Assembly: GCF_003669035.1 (NCBI RefSeq)
Contig: NZ_CP033070.1
Span: 2,604,001-2,668,000, forward strand
Direction of reading: 5' to 3'
Source: Chryseobacterium sp. 3008163
Lineage (GTDB): Bacteria > Bacteroidota > Bacteroidia > Flavobacteriales > Weeksellaceae
DNA: 64,000 nt
This document shows positions 26,210 through 35,449 of the stretch, in pieces (positions within the stretch are counted from its first letter, which is position 1; each line of letters begins with the position of its first letter). Made by a program: the position numbers and the translations under genes. A model generated the notes under the pieces. The model was not told the DNA's origin, made no database searches, and worked only from the letters and a program-made list of their open reading frames with translations.

Positions 26210-27409
26210 ATGAAAAAGTTATTATTACCCATTTTATTAGCTTCGGCAACAATGATTGTTTCGTGTCAGGGAAAAGGCAAACCAAGCGAACCATCAGCGA
26301 AAGAAGAAAAAGCAAATACAAGCTACAAGCCTTCTTTTGAAGGACAAACAAGAATAAGTCCCGTAAAAACATCAACTCCTTACAATGTAGAAATTCTAAC
26401 TAAAGATTTAGGTAGACCATGGGGGATTGTAAATTTACCAGACGGAAAGTTTTTAATTACCGAAAAATCAGGCTTTATCAATGTCGTTTCAACTGATGGA
26501 AAACAAATTTCCAAGATTGAAGGATTTCCTAAAGTGGATGATAAAGGACAGGGCGGAATGCTCGATGTGGCTTTGGATCCAGACTTTAAAACGAACAGCA
26601 TAATTTATTTCTGTTATTCTGAACCTTTCGGAGATGGAAACTTGACTTCAGTTGCAAAAGGAAAACTTTCGACAGATTTGAAAAATATCTCTGAGGTTAA
26701 AGTCATTTTTCGGGCAACGCCTTCTTATGATGGTGATAAACATTACGGAAGTCGTCTTCAATTTGACAAAGATGGAAGTTTGTTTGTAAGTACGGGTGAA
26801 AGATCAGATAAGCAGACAAGAGTTTATGCTCAGAAAACAGATAATTATTTAGGTAAAATTTTAAAAATCACCAAAGACGGAAAACCAGCTCCGGGAAATC
26901 CGTTTATTGGAAAAGATGGTTATAAACCTGAAATTTATGCTTTCGGAATCAGAAGTCCTCAAGGTTTGGCTTTAGACGAAAAAGGTCAGCTTTGGGATAT
27001 TGAAATGGGACCACGAGGTGGAGATGAAATTAATTTAATCCAGCCAGGAAAAAATTACGGTTGGGGAGATGTAACCTACGGAATTGAATATTCGGGAGAA
27101 AAAATCAACAATGGAACGACACAGAAAGAAGGAACTGAACAGCCAGTTTACTATTGGGATCCCGTAGTTTCACCAAGTGGAGTGACTTTCTACACAGGAA
27201 ATATTGAAGAATGGAAAAACAATCTATTCATAGCCTGTTTGAGCGGACAACACATTAACAGAATTGTGATGAAAGACAATAAAGTTGTAGGAGAAGAACG
27301 ATTGCTTTTAGACCAAAAAGAAAGATTCAGAGATGTTTTGAATGGTTCTGACGGAAATCTTTATGGTATTACCGACAGCGGAAAACTGTACAAGATTTCA
27401 AAAAAATAA
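26210..27409 (+). CDS. PQQ-type sugar dehydrogenase lipoprotein (Gdh-B/Asd-like)
   Basis: A 399-aa six-bladed-propeller protein. The N-terminus is a lipoprotein signal with lipobox MIVSC. Family motifs are LGRPWGIVNLPDGKFLITEK, GGMLDVALDPDF, HYGSRLQFDKDGSLFVSTG, YAFGIRSPQGLALD and LIQPGKNYGWGDVTYG; the histidine of HYGSR is the usual catalytic base. It should oxidise aldoses at the outer face of the membrane with PQQ. No PQQ synthesis genes are in the window. It is transcribed alone, with a terminator downstream. Confidence 0.88.
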   Translation: MKKLLLPILLASATMIVSCQGKGKPSEPSAKEEKANTSYKPSFEGQTRISPVKTSTPYNVEILTKDLGRPWGIVNLPDGKFLITEKSGFINVVSTDGKQISKIEGFPKVDDKGQGGMLDVALDPDFKTNSIIYFCYSEPFGDGNLTSVAKGKLSTDLKNISEVKVIFRATPSYDGDKHYGSRLQFDKDGSLFVSTGERSDKQTRVYAQKTDNYLGKILKITKDGKPAPGNPFIGKDGYKPEIYAFGIRSPQGLALDEKGQLWDIEMGPRGGDEINLIQPGKNYGWGDVTYGIEYSGEKINNGTTQKEGTEQPVYYWDPVVSPSGVTFYTGNIEEWKNNLFIACLSGQHINRIVMKDNKVVGEERLLLDQKERFRDVLNGSDGNLYGITDSGKLYKISKK

Positions 27410-27485
27410 ATTCGAAGTGAGAAAGTCCAAAAGGGATGATCTAACAGAGGATAGGATGCAATCCTATCAATAACATTATGATAGA

Positions 27486-27514
27486 AAATAGGCGACAAAT
27501 TTTGTCGCCTATTT
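27486..27514. terminator. Bidirectional terminator
   Basis: AAATAGGCGACAAA and TTTGTCGCCTATTT form a 14-bp perfect stem with a 1-nt centre. It lies between the sugar dehydrogenase and the convergent aminotransferase gene. Confidence 0.8.
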
Positions 27515-27522
27515 ATTGTATT

Positions 27523-28680
27523 CTAAAAACTTTTAATAATCCTGTTCAATCCTTCTTCCAAAATTTCTCTAGAAGTAGAGAAGCATATTCTGATGTGACC
27601 TTCTGCTCCTTTTCCAAACCAGCGTTCAGAACCGGGAACAACGGCCACTTTTCCTTGCTTTAAAACGTGTTGAGCAAACTGGTCGCTCGACATTCCGTTT
27701 TCAATTTTTGGAAAAATAACAAACGTGGCTTCAGGAAGATTTGGAGTTAAAATTCCTGAATTACTTAGAATGCTGTGAGCTAAATCTCTGTTGTGCTGCA
27801 AATGCGTTAGGAAATCATTAAACCAAGGTTTTGCTCGGTCAATTGCCACACTTGCTGCGATTTGAGATAAAGTAGAAACACCTTCAATCGTAGAATTAAA
27901 GTGAGATTTTTCTGTGAAATCGTCCAATAATTCCTGGTCATTGCATAAAACGGCACCAATTCTTAACCCTGCAATTCCAAATGATTTTGAAAATCCGAAT
28001 ACGGTGAAACTTTTCTTTTTCGCTTCTTCAGAAACGGATGAGTATGTATTGAATTCTCTTTTATCGTAAACAATATCGCTCCATATTTCATCACTCATCA
28101 CCCAAAGATCATGAGCTGCTGCAATTTCAGAGATTTTCTTTAAAATTTCTTTTGAATAAACTCGTCCAACCGGATTGTGAGGGTTGCAAATACTGATCAT
28201 TTTTGTTTTAGGACCAATTAATGAAACCAACATCTCAAAATCAATATCTCCTGTCTGAGAATCGACCGGACATAGTTTTAAAACTCCGCCAACTGCATCG
28301 ACCGTTTTTTTAAATAAAAAATCAACCGGATCAAAGATAATCGCTTCGTCGCCGGGATTTAGAACGTATTTGGCAACCATAAACATTCCCATCGCAGCAC
28401 TGTTGACAGCCAATACATTTTCGGGAGTGAAATTTCCGTTTTTTCCTGTATTGAAATGTTCTGAAACGCTTTTTTTAAACTCAGGTAATCCAGAAAATGG
28501 GCCGTAGCTCAAATATCCGTCTTTAATATATTCAATAATGCCTTGCTCGATCTCGGTAGACATTCTGAAATCCGGATCAGCAGCGGTAAGAGGAATAATT
28601 CCGTCTTCTAAAGTTGCCCATCTTCCGTTGTAGGCCTTTTTTTTGAGAGCCTCAAAATTTATATCAGTATTGTTAAACAT
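27523..28680 (-). CDS. PatB/MalY-type PLP aminotransferase (C-S lyase-like)
   Basis: A 385-aa fold-type I PLP enzyme. The start at 28680 (MFNNTDINFEALKKKAYNGRW) is preferred because it follows the monooxygenase stop by 1 nt, while a longer frame overlaps it. Features are IPLTAADPDFRM at the N-terminus, NPHNPVGRVYSKE, SDEIWSDIVYD, the PLP lysine in GFSKSFGIAGLRIG, and VVPGSERWFGKGAEGHIRI with the carboxylate-binding Arg. It resembles cystathionine beta-lyases of the PatB group. It is the last gene of a three-gene operon. Confidence 0.85.
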   Translation of the reverse strand: MFNNTDINFEALKKKAYNGRWATLEDGIIPLTAADPDFRMSTEIEQGIIEYIKDGYLSYGPFSGLPEFKKSVSEHFNTGKNGNFTPENVLAVNSAAMGMFMVAKYVLNPGDEAIIFDPVDFLFKKTVDAVGGVLKLCPVDSQTGDIDFEMLVSLIGPKTKMISICNPHNPVGRVYSKEILKKISEIAAAHDLWVMSDEIWSDIVYDKREFNTYSSVSEEAKKKSFTVFGFSKSFGIAGLRIGAVLCNDQELLDDFTEKSHFNSTIEGVSTLSQIAASVAIDRAKPWFNDFLTHLQHNRDLAHSILSNSGILTPNLPEATFVIFPKIENGMSSDQFAQHVLKQGKVAVVPGSERWFGKGAEGHIRICFSTSREILEEGLNRIIKSF

Positions 28681-28681
28681 A

Positions 28682-29767
28682 TTATTTGTAAGAGATTGGT
28701 AAGGAGTCTTTTGGTTGTTCACTGACAGGTAATAAAAACTGCTCAAGCAATATTCTACCGTTTTTGATGTGTATTTCTATCTCAGGTTTTCTTTCCTCTT
28801 CATATTTTTGGAAAGTTTCCTTCAAGTCTTTGTTTTCGAGTAAAAGCTGCGTCAGAATATAAGAATCTTTCAAAGCTGAGGTTACACCTTGGCTTGTAAA
28901 AGGAATTAATGGATGCGCTGCGTCACCTAAAAATGCAATATTTTTATAATGAAAAGGATTGAGTTTTTCCAATTCATATACTCTCCAGATGTGAGCGTTA
29001 TCGTAGCTTGATTCTTTCACAATCGATGAAACCAAAGGATTCCAGTCTCCGAAATTGTCAAGCATAAATTGCTTGATGCAATCTGCCGTATAATCTTCAT
29101 TAATGAAATAACGGGTGATGTCAAACTGACAATACCATAAAATCTTGGTAGGAGACAGTTTTAAAACTCCGAAAGTCAATCCGCCGTCTTCATGGTGAAA
29201 TTTATGAAAGTTACCTTCGATCTGGCTGGCAATTTCTTCATTTTCGATGATGTTCACGACTTCATTTTCTCTCACCGCCTTCATCACTTCATCCTGAAAG
29301 ATTGCTCTTCTGATTCTGCTTCTTGAACCGTCGGATGCAATCACAACATCGGCCTGTAGCTTTGTGTGATCTTCAAATTCAAGTTCGGCTTTTCCATCTG
29401 AAAAGCCTGTCAGATTAAGTGTATTTCTGTAAAAAATTTTGTCTGCAGGAATATTTTGGCTTAAAACTTCAATCAAAGTACTTCTTGAAATCACAAAAAC
29501 GTTATCCAGATCTTTTTCTGAAAGAACATTTCCGTTGTGGCAGTAGTGAATGTATTTTTTCAGAAAACTTCCTTTGGTGTAAAGGTCGTTGATGTCAATG
29601 ATTTCCGAAAGATATTCGATTCCTTCTTTTGGCAGGATAAATCCGTGACCTTTCAAGTCATCTTTTGTTCGTCTTTCGTAAAGATGGTAATCGAGATTAT
29701 TTTTTTCTAAATAATTGGCCATGCTCAATCCTGAAACACCGGCTCCGATAATTGCAACTTTGCTCAT
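28682..29767 (-). CDS. FAD-dependent monooxygenase (UbiH/PHBH-like)
   Basis: A 361-aa flavoprotein. The Rossmann motif VAIIGAGVSGLSMANYL is at the N-terminus, the DG-type motif VVIASDGSRSRIRRAI is in the middle, and GDAAHPLIPFTSQGVTSALKDS binds the FAD ribityl group. It hydroxylates an unknown aromatic or heteroaromatic substrate. It lies 1 nt from each neighbour, in the order DsbA-like protein, monooxygenase, aminotransferase. Confidence 0.88.
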   Translation of the reverse strand: MSKVAIIGAGVSGLSMANYLEKNNLDYHLYERRTKDDLKGHGFILPKEGIEYLSEIIDINDLYTKGSFLKKYIHYCHNGNVLSEKDLDNVFVISRSTLIEVLSQNIPADKIFYRNTLNLTGFSDGKAELEFEDHTKLQADVVIASDGSRSRIRRAIFQDEVMKAVRENEVVNIIENEEIASQIEGNFHKFHHEDGGLTFGVLKLSPTKILWYCQFDITRYFINEDYTADCIKQFMLDNFGDWNPLVSSIVKESSYDNAHIWRVYELEKLNPFHYKNIAFLGDAAHPLIPFTSQGVTSALKDSYILTQLLLENKDLKETFQKYEEERKPEIEIHIKNGRILLEQFLLPVSEQPKDSLPISYK

Positions 29768-29768
29768 T

Positions 29769-30692
29769 TTAATTAGAATTTAAAATCCAAAGATCACCAT
29801 TTTTGATTTTCTTACGCTCCAATTTATTTTCAGTGCTTAGATTTAATAAAAACTCCTGAGATTTTTCAAACGAATTATTAGATAGTACCGCAAATTCCTG
29901 AGTGGTAAGTGTAGGGTAAACCGCAAACAAATTTTGCCATTCTGAAGAATATTCTTTTTTCTTAGCTTTGGGATCGATCTTTTTGACTCTTTTCTCAAAT
30001 TCTTCGTAGGGTTTAAAACCATACAAAACATCAAGCATTTCATCATCTTTCACGAAGATCAAAGTAGGAAATCCTCTTACGCCCAATTGTTTTCCAAGAT
30101 CAAGATCTTTTTTAAACTCGATTTGAGCTTTAGATTCATAATCTTCTTTCCATTGTGCAACATCTAATTTTGCTAACGCTGCTGCTTTTTCTAAATGTTC
30201 ATCTTTTGTGATATTTAATTTATCCAAGAAAACCATTTCACGGAGAATTCTTAAAAACACAATGGCTTTCTTTTCATCCTGCATTTGTGCTGCTTTGAAA
30301 GCGATTGAAGGAGGATAAGATGAGTTTAAAGGATCTTCAATCCAAACTCCGCCGTCGATTGGCATTTTGTAGTGAGGGCTTACTTCTTCCCAATGTCCTG
30401 CAACATCGCTCGGCTTGCTTATTCCACCGGAATTGTAGATGTCCCAAGAAGGCAAAAGTCCGCCCATTCTGTAATCGATCTCTACGGCATCGCCATATTC
30501 TAATTTAAATTTTCTAAGCTGAGCTTCAATTCCCCAACATGATGAGCAAATAGGGTCTGTATAGTAAATGATTTTGATTTTATCTGTTTTTTCTGTTGTA
30601 AATTCAGCAGAAGAAGATTCGTCAGCGGGTGTTTCAAGAATTTCGCACACACCTTTTTCGTAGTCACAATTAAGAAGAGGATTATTATTCAT
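29769..30692 (-). CDS. DsbA-family protein, SpxH/YjbH-like
   Basis: A 307-aa thioredoxin-fold protein when started at the ATG 30690-30692; a longer frame adds a hydrophobic N-terminal extension of 23 residues, which seems less likely. It has the YYTDPICSSCWGIEAQLRKF active site (CxxC), a helical insert, and LGVRGFPTLIFVKDDEMLDVLYG with the cis-Pro. The plan is that of the YjbH/SpxH adaptor group rather than a secreted DsbA. The C-terminal 90 residues are specific to the group. It is the first gene of the operon. Confidence 0.75.
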   Translation of the reverse strand: MNNNPLLNCDYEKGVCEILETPADESSSAEFTTEKTDKIKIIYYTDPICSSCWGIEAQLRKFKLEYGDAVEIDYRMGGLLPSWDIYNSGGISKPSDVAGHWEEVSPHYKMPIDGGVWIEDPLNSSYPPSIAFKAAQMQDEKKAIVFLRILREMVFLDKLNITKDEHLEKAAALAKLDVAQWKEDYESKAQIEFKKDLDLGKQLGVRGFPTLIFVKDDEMLDVLYGFKPYEEFEKRVKKIDPKAKKKEYSSEWQNLFAVYPTLTTQEFAVLSNNSFEKSQEFLLNLSTENKLERKKIKNGDLWILNSN

Positions 30693-30836
30693 AGTATTAA
30701 AATGATTAGCATTAATAAAATTAAGAAGTATAGACAGAACTGTCATGAGAGCTGTATCCATTGTAAAGTATTTTGATTTAACATAATATAAAGAAAGAAA
30801 TGATAGGACATCAAATCTACTGATATTAAGTTAATT

Positions 30837-31454
30837 CTACTCTGGAGCTTTAAATACGTTGTCGTCTGAATGGAAACCTGCCACACCGCCGCTTACCGCA
30901 AATTTCATTGCTGTGGCTGCAGTCATTCCCACTACGGGTTTGATGTTTTTTTCTGCGGTTATGATTACCCAACCGGAAATTGCATAAGAATGCGGAAGAT
31001 ATACCGCAACGAAATCATGCTTGTGAACATCTGACATGTCTTTCTGCGTCAAAAAACCAATTCTCCAAATCTCTGGGTTTTCATTGGTTTTAACCCAGAC
31101 TGGATCACTGAATTTTTTCTTATCGCCTACGAATGAAGACATTACATCTTTTGTAGGCGAATAAATATGTTTAATACCGGGAGTTCTTTCTAAAATGCGG
31201 TCAATGGCATCCACAAAAAAGCGCCCGACCACAAATTTGTTTCCCAAATATCCTAATAATGCGGTCACGAGAATTGTAGACACAAAAACCAATCCCGGAA
31301 TTTGTTTTGCAACAGATGGAATAATGTTGTCAACAGATGAAATCACATACCAGATCACAAAAATCGTCAACCCGATAGGGCCAATGATTAATAATCCCTG
31401 AAAGAAATTTTTCAGAAAAAAATTAGTGATATTTTCAAAGGTAAGTTTTTTCAA
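30837..31454 (-). CDS. DUF502 membrane protein
   Basis: A 205-aa protein with two N-terminal transmembrane helices (FFQGLLIIGPIGLTIFVIWYV and LVFVSTILVTALLGYLG) and a soluble C-terminal domain with TPGIKHIYSPTKDVMSSF and GGVAGF, all characteristic of DUF502. The start is TTG, 9 nt after the miaE stop, giving the typical N-terminus KKLTFENITNFFLKNFFQG. The function is unknown. Confidence 0.88.
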   Translation of the reverse strand: MKKLTFENITNFFLKNFFQGLLIIGPIGLTIFVIWYVISSVDNIIPSVAKQIPGLVFVSTILVTALLGYLGNKFVVGRFFVDAIDRILERTPGIKHIYSPTKDVMSSFVGDKKKFSDPVWVKTNENPEIWRIGFLTQKDMSDVHKHDFVAVYLPHSYAISGWVIITAEKNIKPVVGMTAATAMKFAVSGGVAGFHSDDNVFKAPE

Positions 31455-31463
31455 TGGGATTTT

Positions 31464-32045
31464 TTAGCCGTGTATAGTTTCTTTGTTACCGTAAGATTTG
31501 ATGATTTTGGCTTCATATTCCAGCCATTCTTCCCATCGTTTATTTACCTGATCAGGATCGCCTAGTTCTCTTGCAAAACCGATAAATGTTGTATAATGAT
31601 TGGCTTCAGAAATCATCAGTTCTTTATAGAATACTTTGAGTTCTTCGTCCTTTATATTTTCTGTTAAAACTTTAAATCTCTCACAGCTTCTCGCTTCAAT
31701 CATCGCAGCAAAAAGCATTTTATCAACAATCATCGTGTCTCTGTGACCTCCTTTTTGGATAAAATTCACCAGTTCGTTGACGTAATCGTCTTTTCTTGTA
31801 CGGCCAAAAGTGTAACCACGTTTCTTGATAATCTCTAAAACCTGACCGAAATGTTCTAGTTCTTCCTGAGCAATTGCCAAAAGTTCCGTCACGATGTCCG
31901 GACGCTCCGGAAGCATAGTGATCAATCCGATCGCATTGGTAGCAGCTTTTTGCTCACACCAAGCATGATCGGTTAAAATTTCCTGAATGTTATCCTCTGC
32001 AATGTTTGCCCACCTTGGATCGGTAGGAAGTTTCAACTTAAACAT
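31464..32045 (-). CDS. miaE: tRNA-(ms2io6A)-hydroxylase
   Basis: A 193-aa nonhaem diiron enzyme that hydroxylates the isopentenyl group of ms2i6A37 in tRNA. Ferritin-like iron ligands are visible: AWCEQKAA, EELEHFGQVLE, EARSCERF and EANHYTTF. The length equals the MiaE family. Its substrate is made by MiaA and MiaB; miaB is at 56109. It is followed by the DUF502 gene on the same strand. Confidence 0.92.
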   Translation of the reverse strand: MFKLKLPTDPRWANIAEDNIQEILTDHAWCEQKAATNAIGLITMLPERPDIVTELLAIAQEELEHFGQVLEIIKKRGYTFGRTRKDDYVNELVNFIQKGGHRDTMIVDKMLFAAMIEARSCERFKVLTENIKDEELKVFYKELMISEANHYTTFIGFARELGDPDQVNKRWEEWLEYEAKIIKSYGNKETIHG

Positions 32046-32182
32046 GATTTAAAAATTTTGGTAAATTTAATTAATAAAATTAACATTTAATCATGCTAAA
32101 TTTCTATTTGTGAATTTTTATAGCTGTAATCATCCGTGGCATAGAGTTGGATTTAAAAGGTTTAACATTAAAACCTTAAATC

Positions 32183-32425
32183 ATGAATACTTTATCAATT
32201 AGAAAAAATTTACAAAAGTTTGCATTTACTATGATGGCATTATTTTTCAGTGTCATCTCATTTGCTCAGGATTCGGGTCCTGATAACAAAGTCAATACAT
32301 CTACAACGACCACTACAACTGAAGAATGGTACATGGATCCTACTTATCTTATCATCGGAGGAGTTGTTCTTATCGTCATTATCGCATTGCTTGTGAGAGG
32401 AGGAGGACGAACAAGAAGAGATTAA
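32183..32425 (+). CDS. Small secreted or membrane protein
   Basis: An 80-aa protein with a signal peptide ending VISFAQ, a Thr-rich segment (NTSTTTTTTEEW), one transmembrane helix (YLIIGGVVLIVIIALLV) and a basic GGGRTRRD tail. After processing it would be a small bitopic membrane protein. I do not recognise a function. It is a single gene with its own terminator. Confidence 0.75.
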   Translation: MNTLSIRKNLQKFAFTMMALFFSVISFAQDSGPDNKVNTSTTTTTTEEWYMDPTYLIIGGVVLIVIIALLVRGGGRTRRD

Positions 32426-32451
32426 GTTTTAGAAAACAAATTAAAATATTG

Positions 32452-32482
32452 CCGCTCAGTAATTTACTGAGCGGTTTTTTTT
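32452..32482 (+). terminator. Intrinsic terminator overlapping the convergent gene end
   Basis: CCGCTCAGTAA and TTACTGAGCGG form an 11-bp stem followed by eight T's. The hairpin includes the stop codon of the acyltransferase gene on the other strand. Confidence 0.88.
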
Positions 32483-33552
32483 CGCAAAAATTCTAAAATA
32501 TTCCATCCCAAAGTATCAAATTTTTTCAAACCTGTTGCAATGATGAAAGCTAAAATCACATTAATGATGTAAATAATAACCATCAACACCCACCAAGGCA
32601 TCGATTCTTTCATTGGAACAACCAGAAAATAAACCAACGACGAACTGATTCCCTGACCGAAATAAAAGAAAATAGCATTTTTACCGATATGAGTGACGAA
32701 ATTTTCTTTGGTGATTTTTAATCGATTATATAGTACAAATAAAGTAGTCAGTGAGAAGAAAGTCCAAATGATATATGCAGTTTGCGGCGGGAATTTCTTT
32801 TTGTTGATTTTAAAAAACACTTCGTCTCCGAAATACCAAAACATCCAGACCAAAGCTGCTGCCACCAATCCGTAAAGTACAGGAATCATTTTGGTAGGGA
32901 TGGTTTTGCCTCGCATTCTGTTTCCGATAAGGAAAACCGTCATATAAAAAGCGACATAACCGACTTGTCCGGTTGGATATATTTCAGGGAAAATATTAAA
33001 CAGTAAAGTTGAAGCAATGCAAATACCGATAAACCAATTGACGTGTTTCGGGAAAAATCTTAAAATTAAAACTCCGAAAACAGTCAATATAAAGTAAACT
33101 TTTAAATACCAAAAACTTCCCATCACCACCGGAAAAGTGTCTGCATTTGAATATTCATGGAGATACCAGTTTCCTAAATTCTGCCACTGTGGCGCCGTTG
33201 AAATACTCGTCGCCGAATACTTTGAACCAAAAGTAGAGTAGAAGCTCTGAAGCCATTCGAGCGAGAAAAATGTGAGCCCGAAAATTTTGAAGAAATAATC
33301 TAGAAAGAACAGAAGTGTTACAAAAATCATGTAGGTAATCTGAAGCTTCAGTAATCTGTAAAGCGTTTTTTCAATATTCGAACCTGAAGTGATTCCACTT
33401 AAAGCATAAAACAGAGCAACATCAAAAACCAAAGAAAAAACTCTGATCTCAGGAATAATGTAAAACTGTCCCGACCAAAATGCGGTATGAATAAATATAA
33501 TGGAAAGCGTGGCCAAACCTTTCGCAAAATCGATATAGAGATCTCTGTTCAT
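32464..33552 (-). CDS. Acyltransferase 3-type membrane protein
   Basis: A 362-aa protein with about ten transmembrane helices. The N-terminus MNRDLYIDFAKGLATLSIIFIHTAF contains the D..KG..... H pattern of membrane acyltransferases, in which the His is catalytic. It would transfer acetyl or another acyl group to a cell-envelope sugar. It is transcribed alone, so the acceptor is unknown. Confidence 0.82.
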   Translation of the reverse strand: MNRDLYIDFAKGLATLSIIFIHTAFWSGQFYIIPEIRVFSLVFDVALFYALSGITSGSNIEKTLYRLLKLQITYMIFVTLLFFLDYFFKIFGLTFFSLEWLQSFYSTFGSKYSATSISTAPQWQNLGNWYLHEYSNADTFPVVMGSFWYLKVYFILTVFGVLILRFFPKHVNWFIGICIASTLLFNIFPEIYPTGQVGYVAFYMTVFLIGNRMRGKTIPTKMIPVLYGLVAAALVWMFWYFGDEVFFKINKKKFPPQTAYIIWTFFSLTTLFVLYNRLKITKENFVTHIGKNAIFFYFGQGISSSLVYFLVVPMKESMPWWVLMVIIYIINVILAFIIATGLKKFDTLGWNILEFLRKKTAQ

Positions 33553-33664
33553 GTTAGTGTATACGATATTTCAAAAGTAATTAAACTTTGTGAATATTTT
33601 ATACAAAGAAAAAGAGGCAAGAATGATGTTTTACCTCTTTGGTGAATATATTTTAAAAGTGAGT

Positions 33665-34543
33665 TTATTGAAGGTTTTTAAATTCTTCTGCAGAAATTTC
33701 TCCGCTTTGAATTTTTCTCAACTCATCAATATATTTACTCATGTAAGCATCGATTTCAGGATTTTGAGAGTTTTTCCCCATTTTGTAAGTTCCGTTCAGA
33801 ACTCCCTGATAATAATAGAAGAAGTTGTAATCAAACGAAGAAGCTGTAAGGTCGTACTGTCCTAATAAAAATCCTAAACGAACTGCAGATCTTCTCTGCG
33901 GAGGTGTACCATGATGTCCTGCGCTTGTTGTCTGATAATCACCGATGCTTTGTGCAAATTCATAAGCTGTAGCAATCTGGGCAAAGGTTGTTTGGTTATA
34001 TCCGTTCGGCCTTCTTAAATAATATCCGGCGAAACCGTCTGCTTCCAATTCATTGGGTCTTGCAGTTGACTCACTTACAGAAGGCAAGCCGAAGATATAT
34101 TGCAGCTGATGACCATATTCGTGAGCTAGAATCATTGCATTGACAATATTTCCGCCTTTATTTTTTGCATCTGCATAAATGGCGTATCCATAATAAATTT
34201 TTCCTGTGGAATAAGAAATTGCATTATAAGTGGAATTTGGGTTCGACGGATCATTTACAAATCTCAACGTTGGGTTGCTCCTTCCCCACAGACTTGCAAT
34301 TTTAGTCATTTGCGAATTCATAAAGTTGGTGTCTGTAGAAGTAGGTAAAGATGTCGTCAATACGGCATTAGAACTCCAATACTGATCTACATAATAACAA
34401 ACTTTTTCTAAAGCATTGGGTTGCTCGATTTTTAGGTTTTCCTGTTGCGGATCTACGTTTTCTAATGAGTCATCATTACATGCTGCTAGAGATAGTACAG
34501 CAATAGCTCCCGTAATAATCGGGAAATAGAGTTTTATTTTCAT
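33665..34543 (-). CDS. Secreted neutral zinc metallopeptidase-like lipoprotein
   Basis: A 292-aa protein with a lipobox (VLSLAAC). The zincin motif is AHEYGHQLQ (HExxH), followed about 25 residues later by ELEADGFAGYYL, which supplies the third ligand as in the YpfJ-type putative neutral zinc metallopeptidases. The C-terminus has GHHGTPPQRRSAVRLGF, also seen in that group. Probably anchored at the outer membrane; the substrate is unknown. Confidence 0.75.
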   Translation of the reverse strand: MKIKLYFPIITGAIAVLSLAACNDDSLENVDPQQENLKIEQPNALEKVCYYVDQYWSSNAVLTTSLPTSTDTNFMNSQMTKIASLWGRSNPTLRFVNDPSNPNSTYNAISYSTGKIYYGYAIYADAKNKGGNIVNAMILAHEYGHQLQYIFGLPSVSESTARPNELEADGFAGYYLRRPNGYNQTTFAQIATAYEFAQSIGDYQTTSAGHHGTPPQRRSAVRLGFLLGQYDLTASSFDYNFFYYYQGVLNGTYKMGKNSQNPEIDAYMSKYIDELRKIQSGEISAEEFKNLQ

Positions 34544-34686
34544 ATCAATAAAATTTGGTGATAACGAAATTATTGATTTTAACTTATTTTAAGACATTTT
34601 TTTAATTGAAAATTATTTACAGCATAGTTAATTTTATAAATGTCAAAAAGATTGTTTTGATAGTAAGATAATTAGAAAAATATTCT

Positions 34687-34694
34687 TATATTTG
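34687..34694 (+). promoter_or_regulatory. -7 promoter element of rplU
   Basis: TATATTTG fully matches TAnnTTTG and lies 30 nt before the rplU ATG. The -33 element is less clear; TTTG at 34656 is about 27 bp away. Confidence 0.6.
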
Positions 34695-34724
34695 CACCTC
34701 GAATTAACTAAAAATTTATAGACA

Positions 34725-35101
34725 ATGTTTGCAATTGTAGAAATAGCAGGGCTTCAATATAAAGTTGAGCAAGACCAGAAGTTGTTTGTGAACCGTTTGA
34801 AAGGAGATAAAGGAGGAAAAGTATCTTTCGATAAAATTCTTCTTACTGTAAACGGAGCAATCACTGTAGGCGCCCCAGCTGTAAGCGGTATCACTGTAGA
34901 GGCAGAGATCCTTGACCACGTAAAAGCTGATAAAGTAATCATCTTCAAAAGAAAAGAAGAAAAGGTTATGAAGTTAAAAATGGTCACAGACAATCTTTAA
35001 CTCAGATCAAAATCACTGGTATTACAGGATTTGACAGTAAAAAAGCAGAGAAGCCTGCTAAAAAAACAACTAAAAAAGCTGACGCTGAAAGCGCAGAATA
35101 A
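34725..35101 (+). CDS. rplU: Ribosomal protein bL21, one frame break as written
   Basis: MFAIVEIAGLQYKVEQDQKLFVNRL is a typical bL21 start. As written the frame shifts after IIFKRK, giving a stop at 91 codons. Restoring one A in one of the A4 runs at 34947-34950 or 34952-34955 yields FKRKRRKGYEVKNGHRQ, then TQIKITGITG, the conserved bL21 C-terminus, and a Lys/Ala-rich tail to 35101 (125 aa). The protein is a core 50S component next to rpmA, so a true frameshift is hard to accept. Confidence 0.92.
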
Positions 35102-35129
35102 TTGTTAAACCAAAAAACCTTAAAATAAA

Positions 35130-35387
35130 ATGGCACACAAGAAAGGAGTTGGTAGTTCCAAAAACGGTAGAGAATCTCATTCTAAAAGATTAGGTGTGAA
35201 GATTTTCGGAGGACAAGACGCTATTGCTGGTAACATTATTATCAGACAAAGAGGTACTCAGCACCACCCAGGTAACAATGTGGGTATGGGTAAAGATCAC
35301 ACTTTGCACGCACTTGTTGACGGTAAAGTAGTTTTCAGAAAGAAAGCAAACAACAGATCTTACGTATCTATTGAGCCAAACGCATAA
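35130..35387 (+). CDS. rpmA: Ribosomal protein bL27
   Basis: An 85-aa 50S protein near the peptidyl-transferase centre. [40 protein letters not shown] and the [18 protein letters not shown] segment are diagnostic. No Firmicutes-type N-terminal extension is present. It is cotranscribed with rplU, 28 nt downstream. Confidence 0.98.
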   Translation: MAHKKGVGSSKNGRESHSKRLGVKIFGGQDAIAGNIIIRQRGTQHHPGNNVGMGKDHTLHALVDGKVVFRKKANNRSYVSIEPNA

Positions 35388-35410
35388 TTAATAAGCGTTT
35401 TATAAAAATA

Positions 35411-35440
35411 AAATCCTCAGCATTTTTGTTGAGGATTTTT
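35411..35440 (+). terminator. Terminator of rplU-rpmA
   Basis: AAATCCTCA and TGAGGATTT arms with a 10-nt loop, followed by more T's. It is 23 nt after rpmA and may also serve the convergent gene. Confidence 0.82.
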
Positions 35441-35449
35441 TGTTATTAT

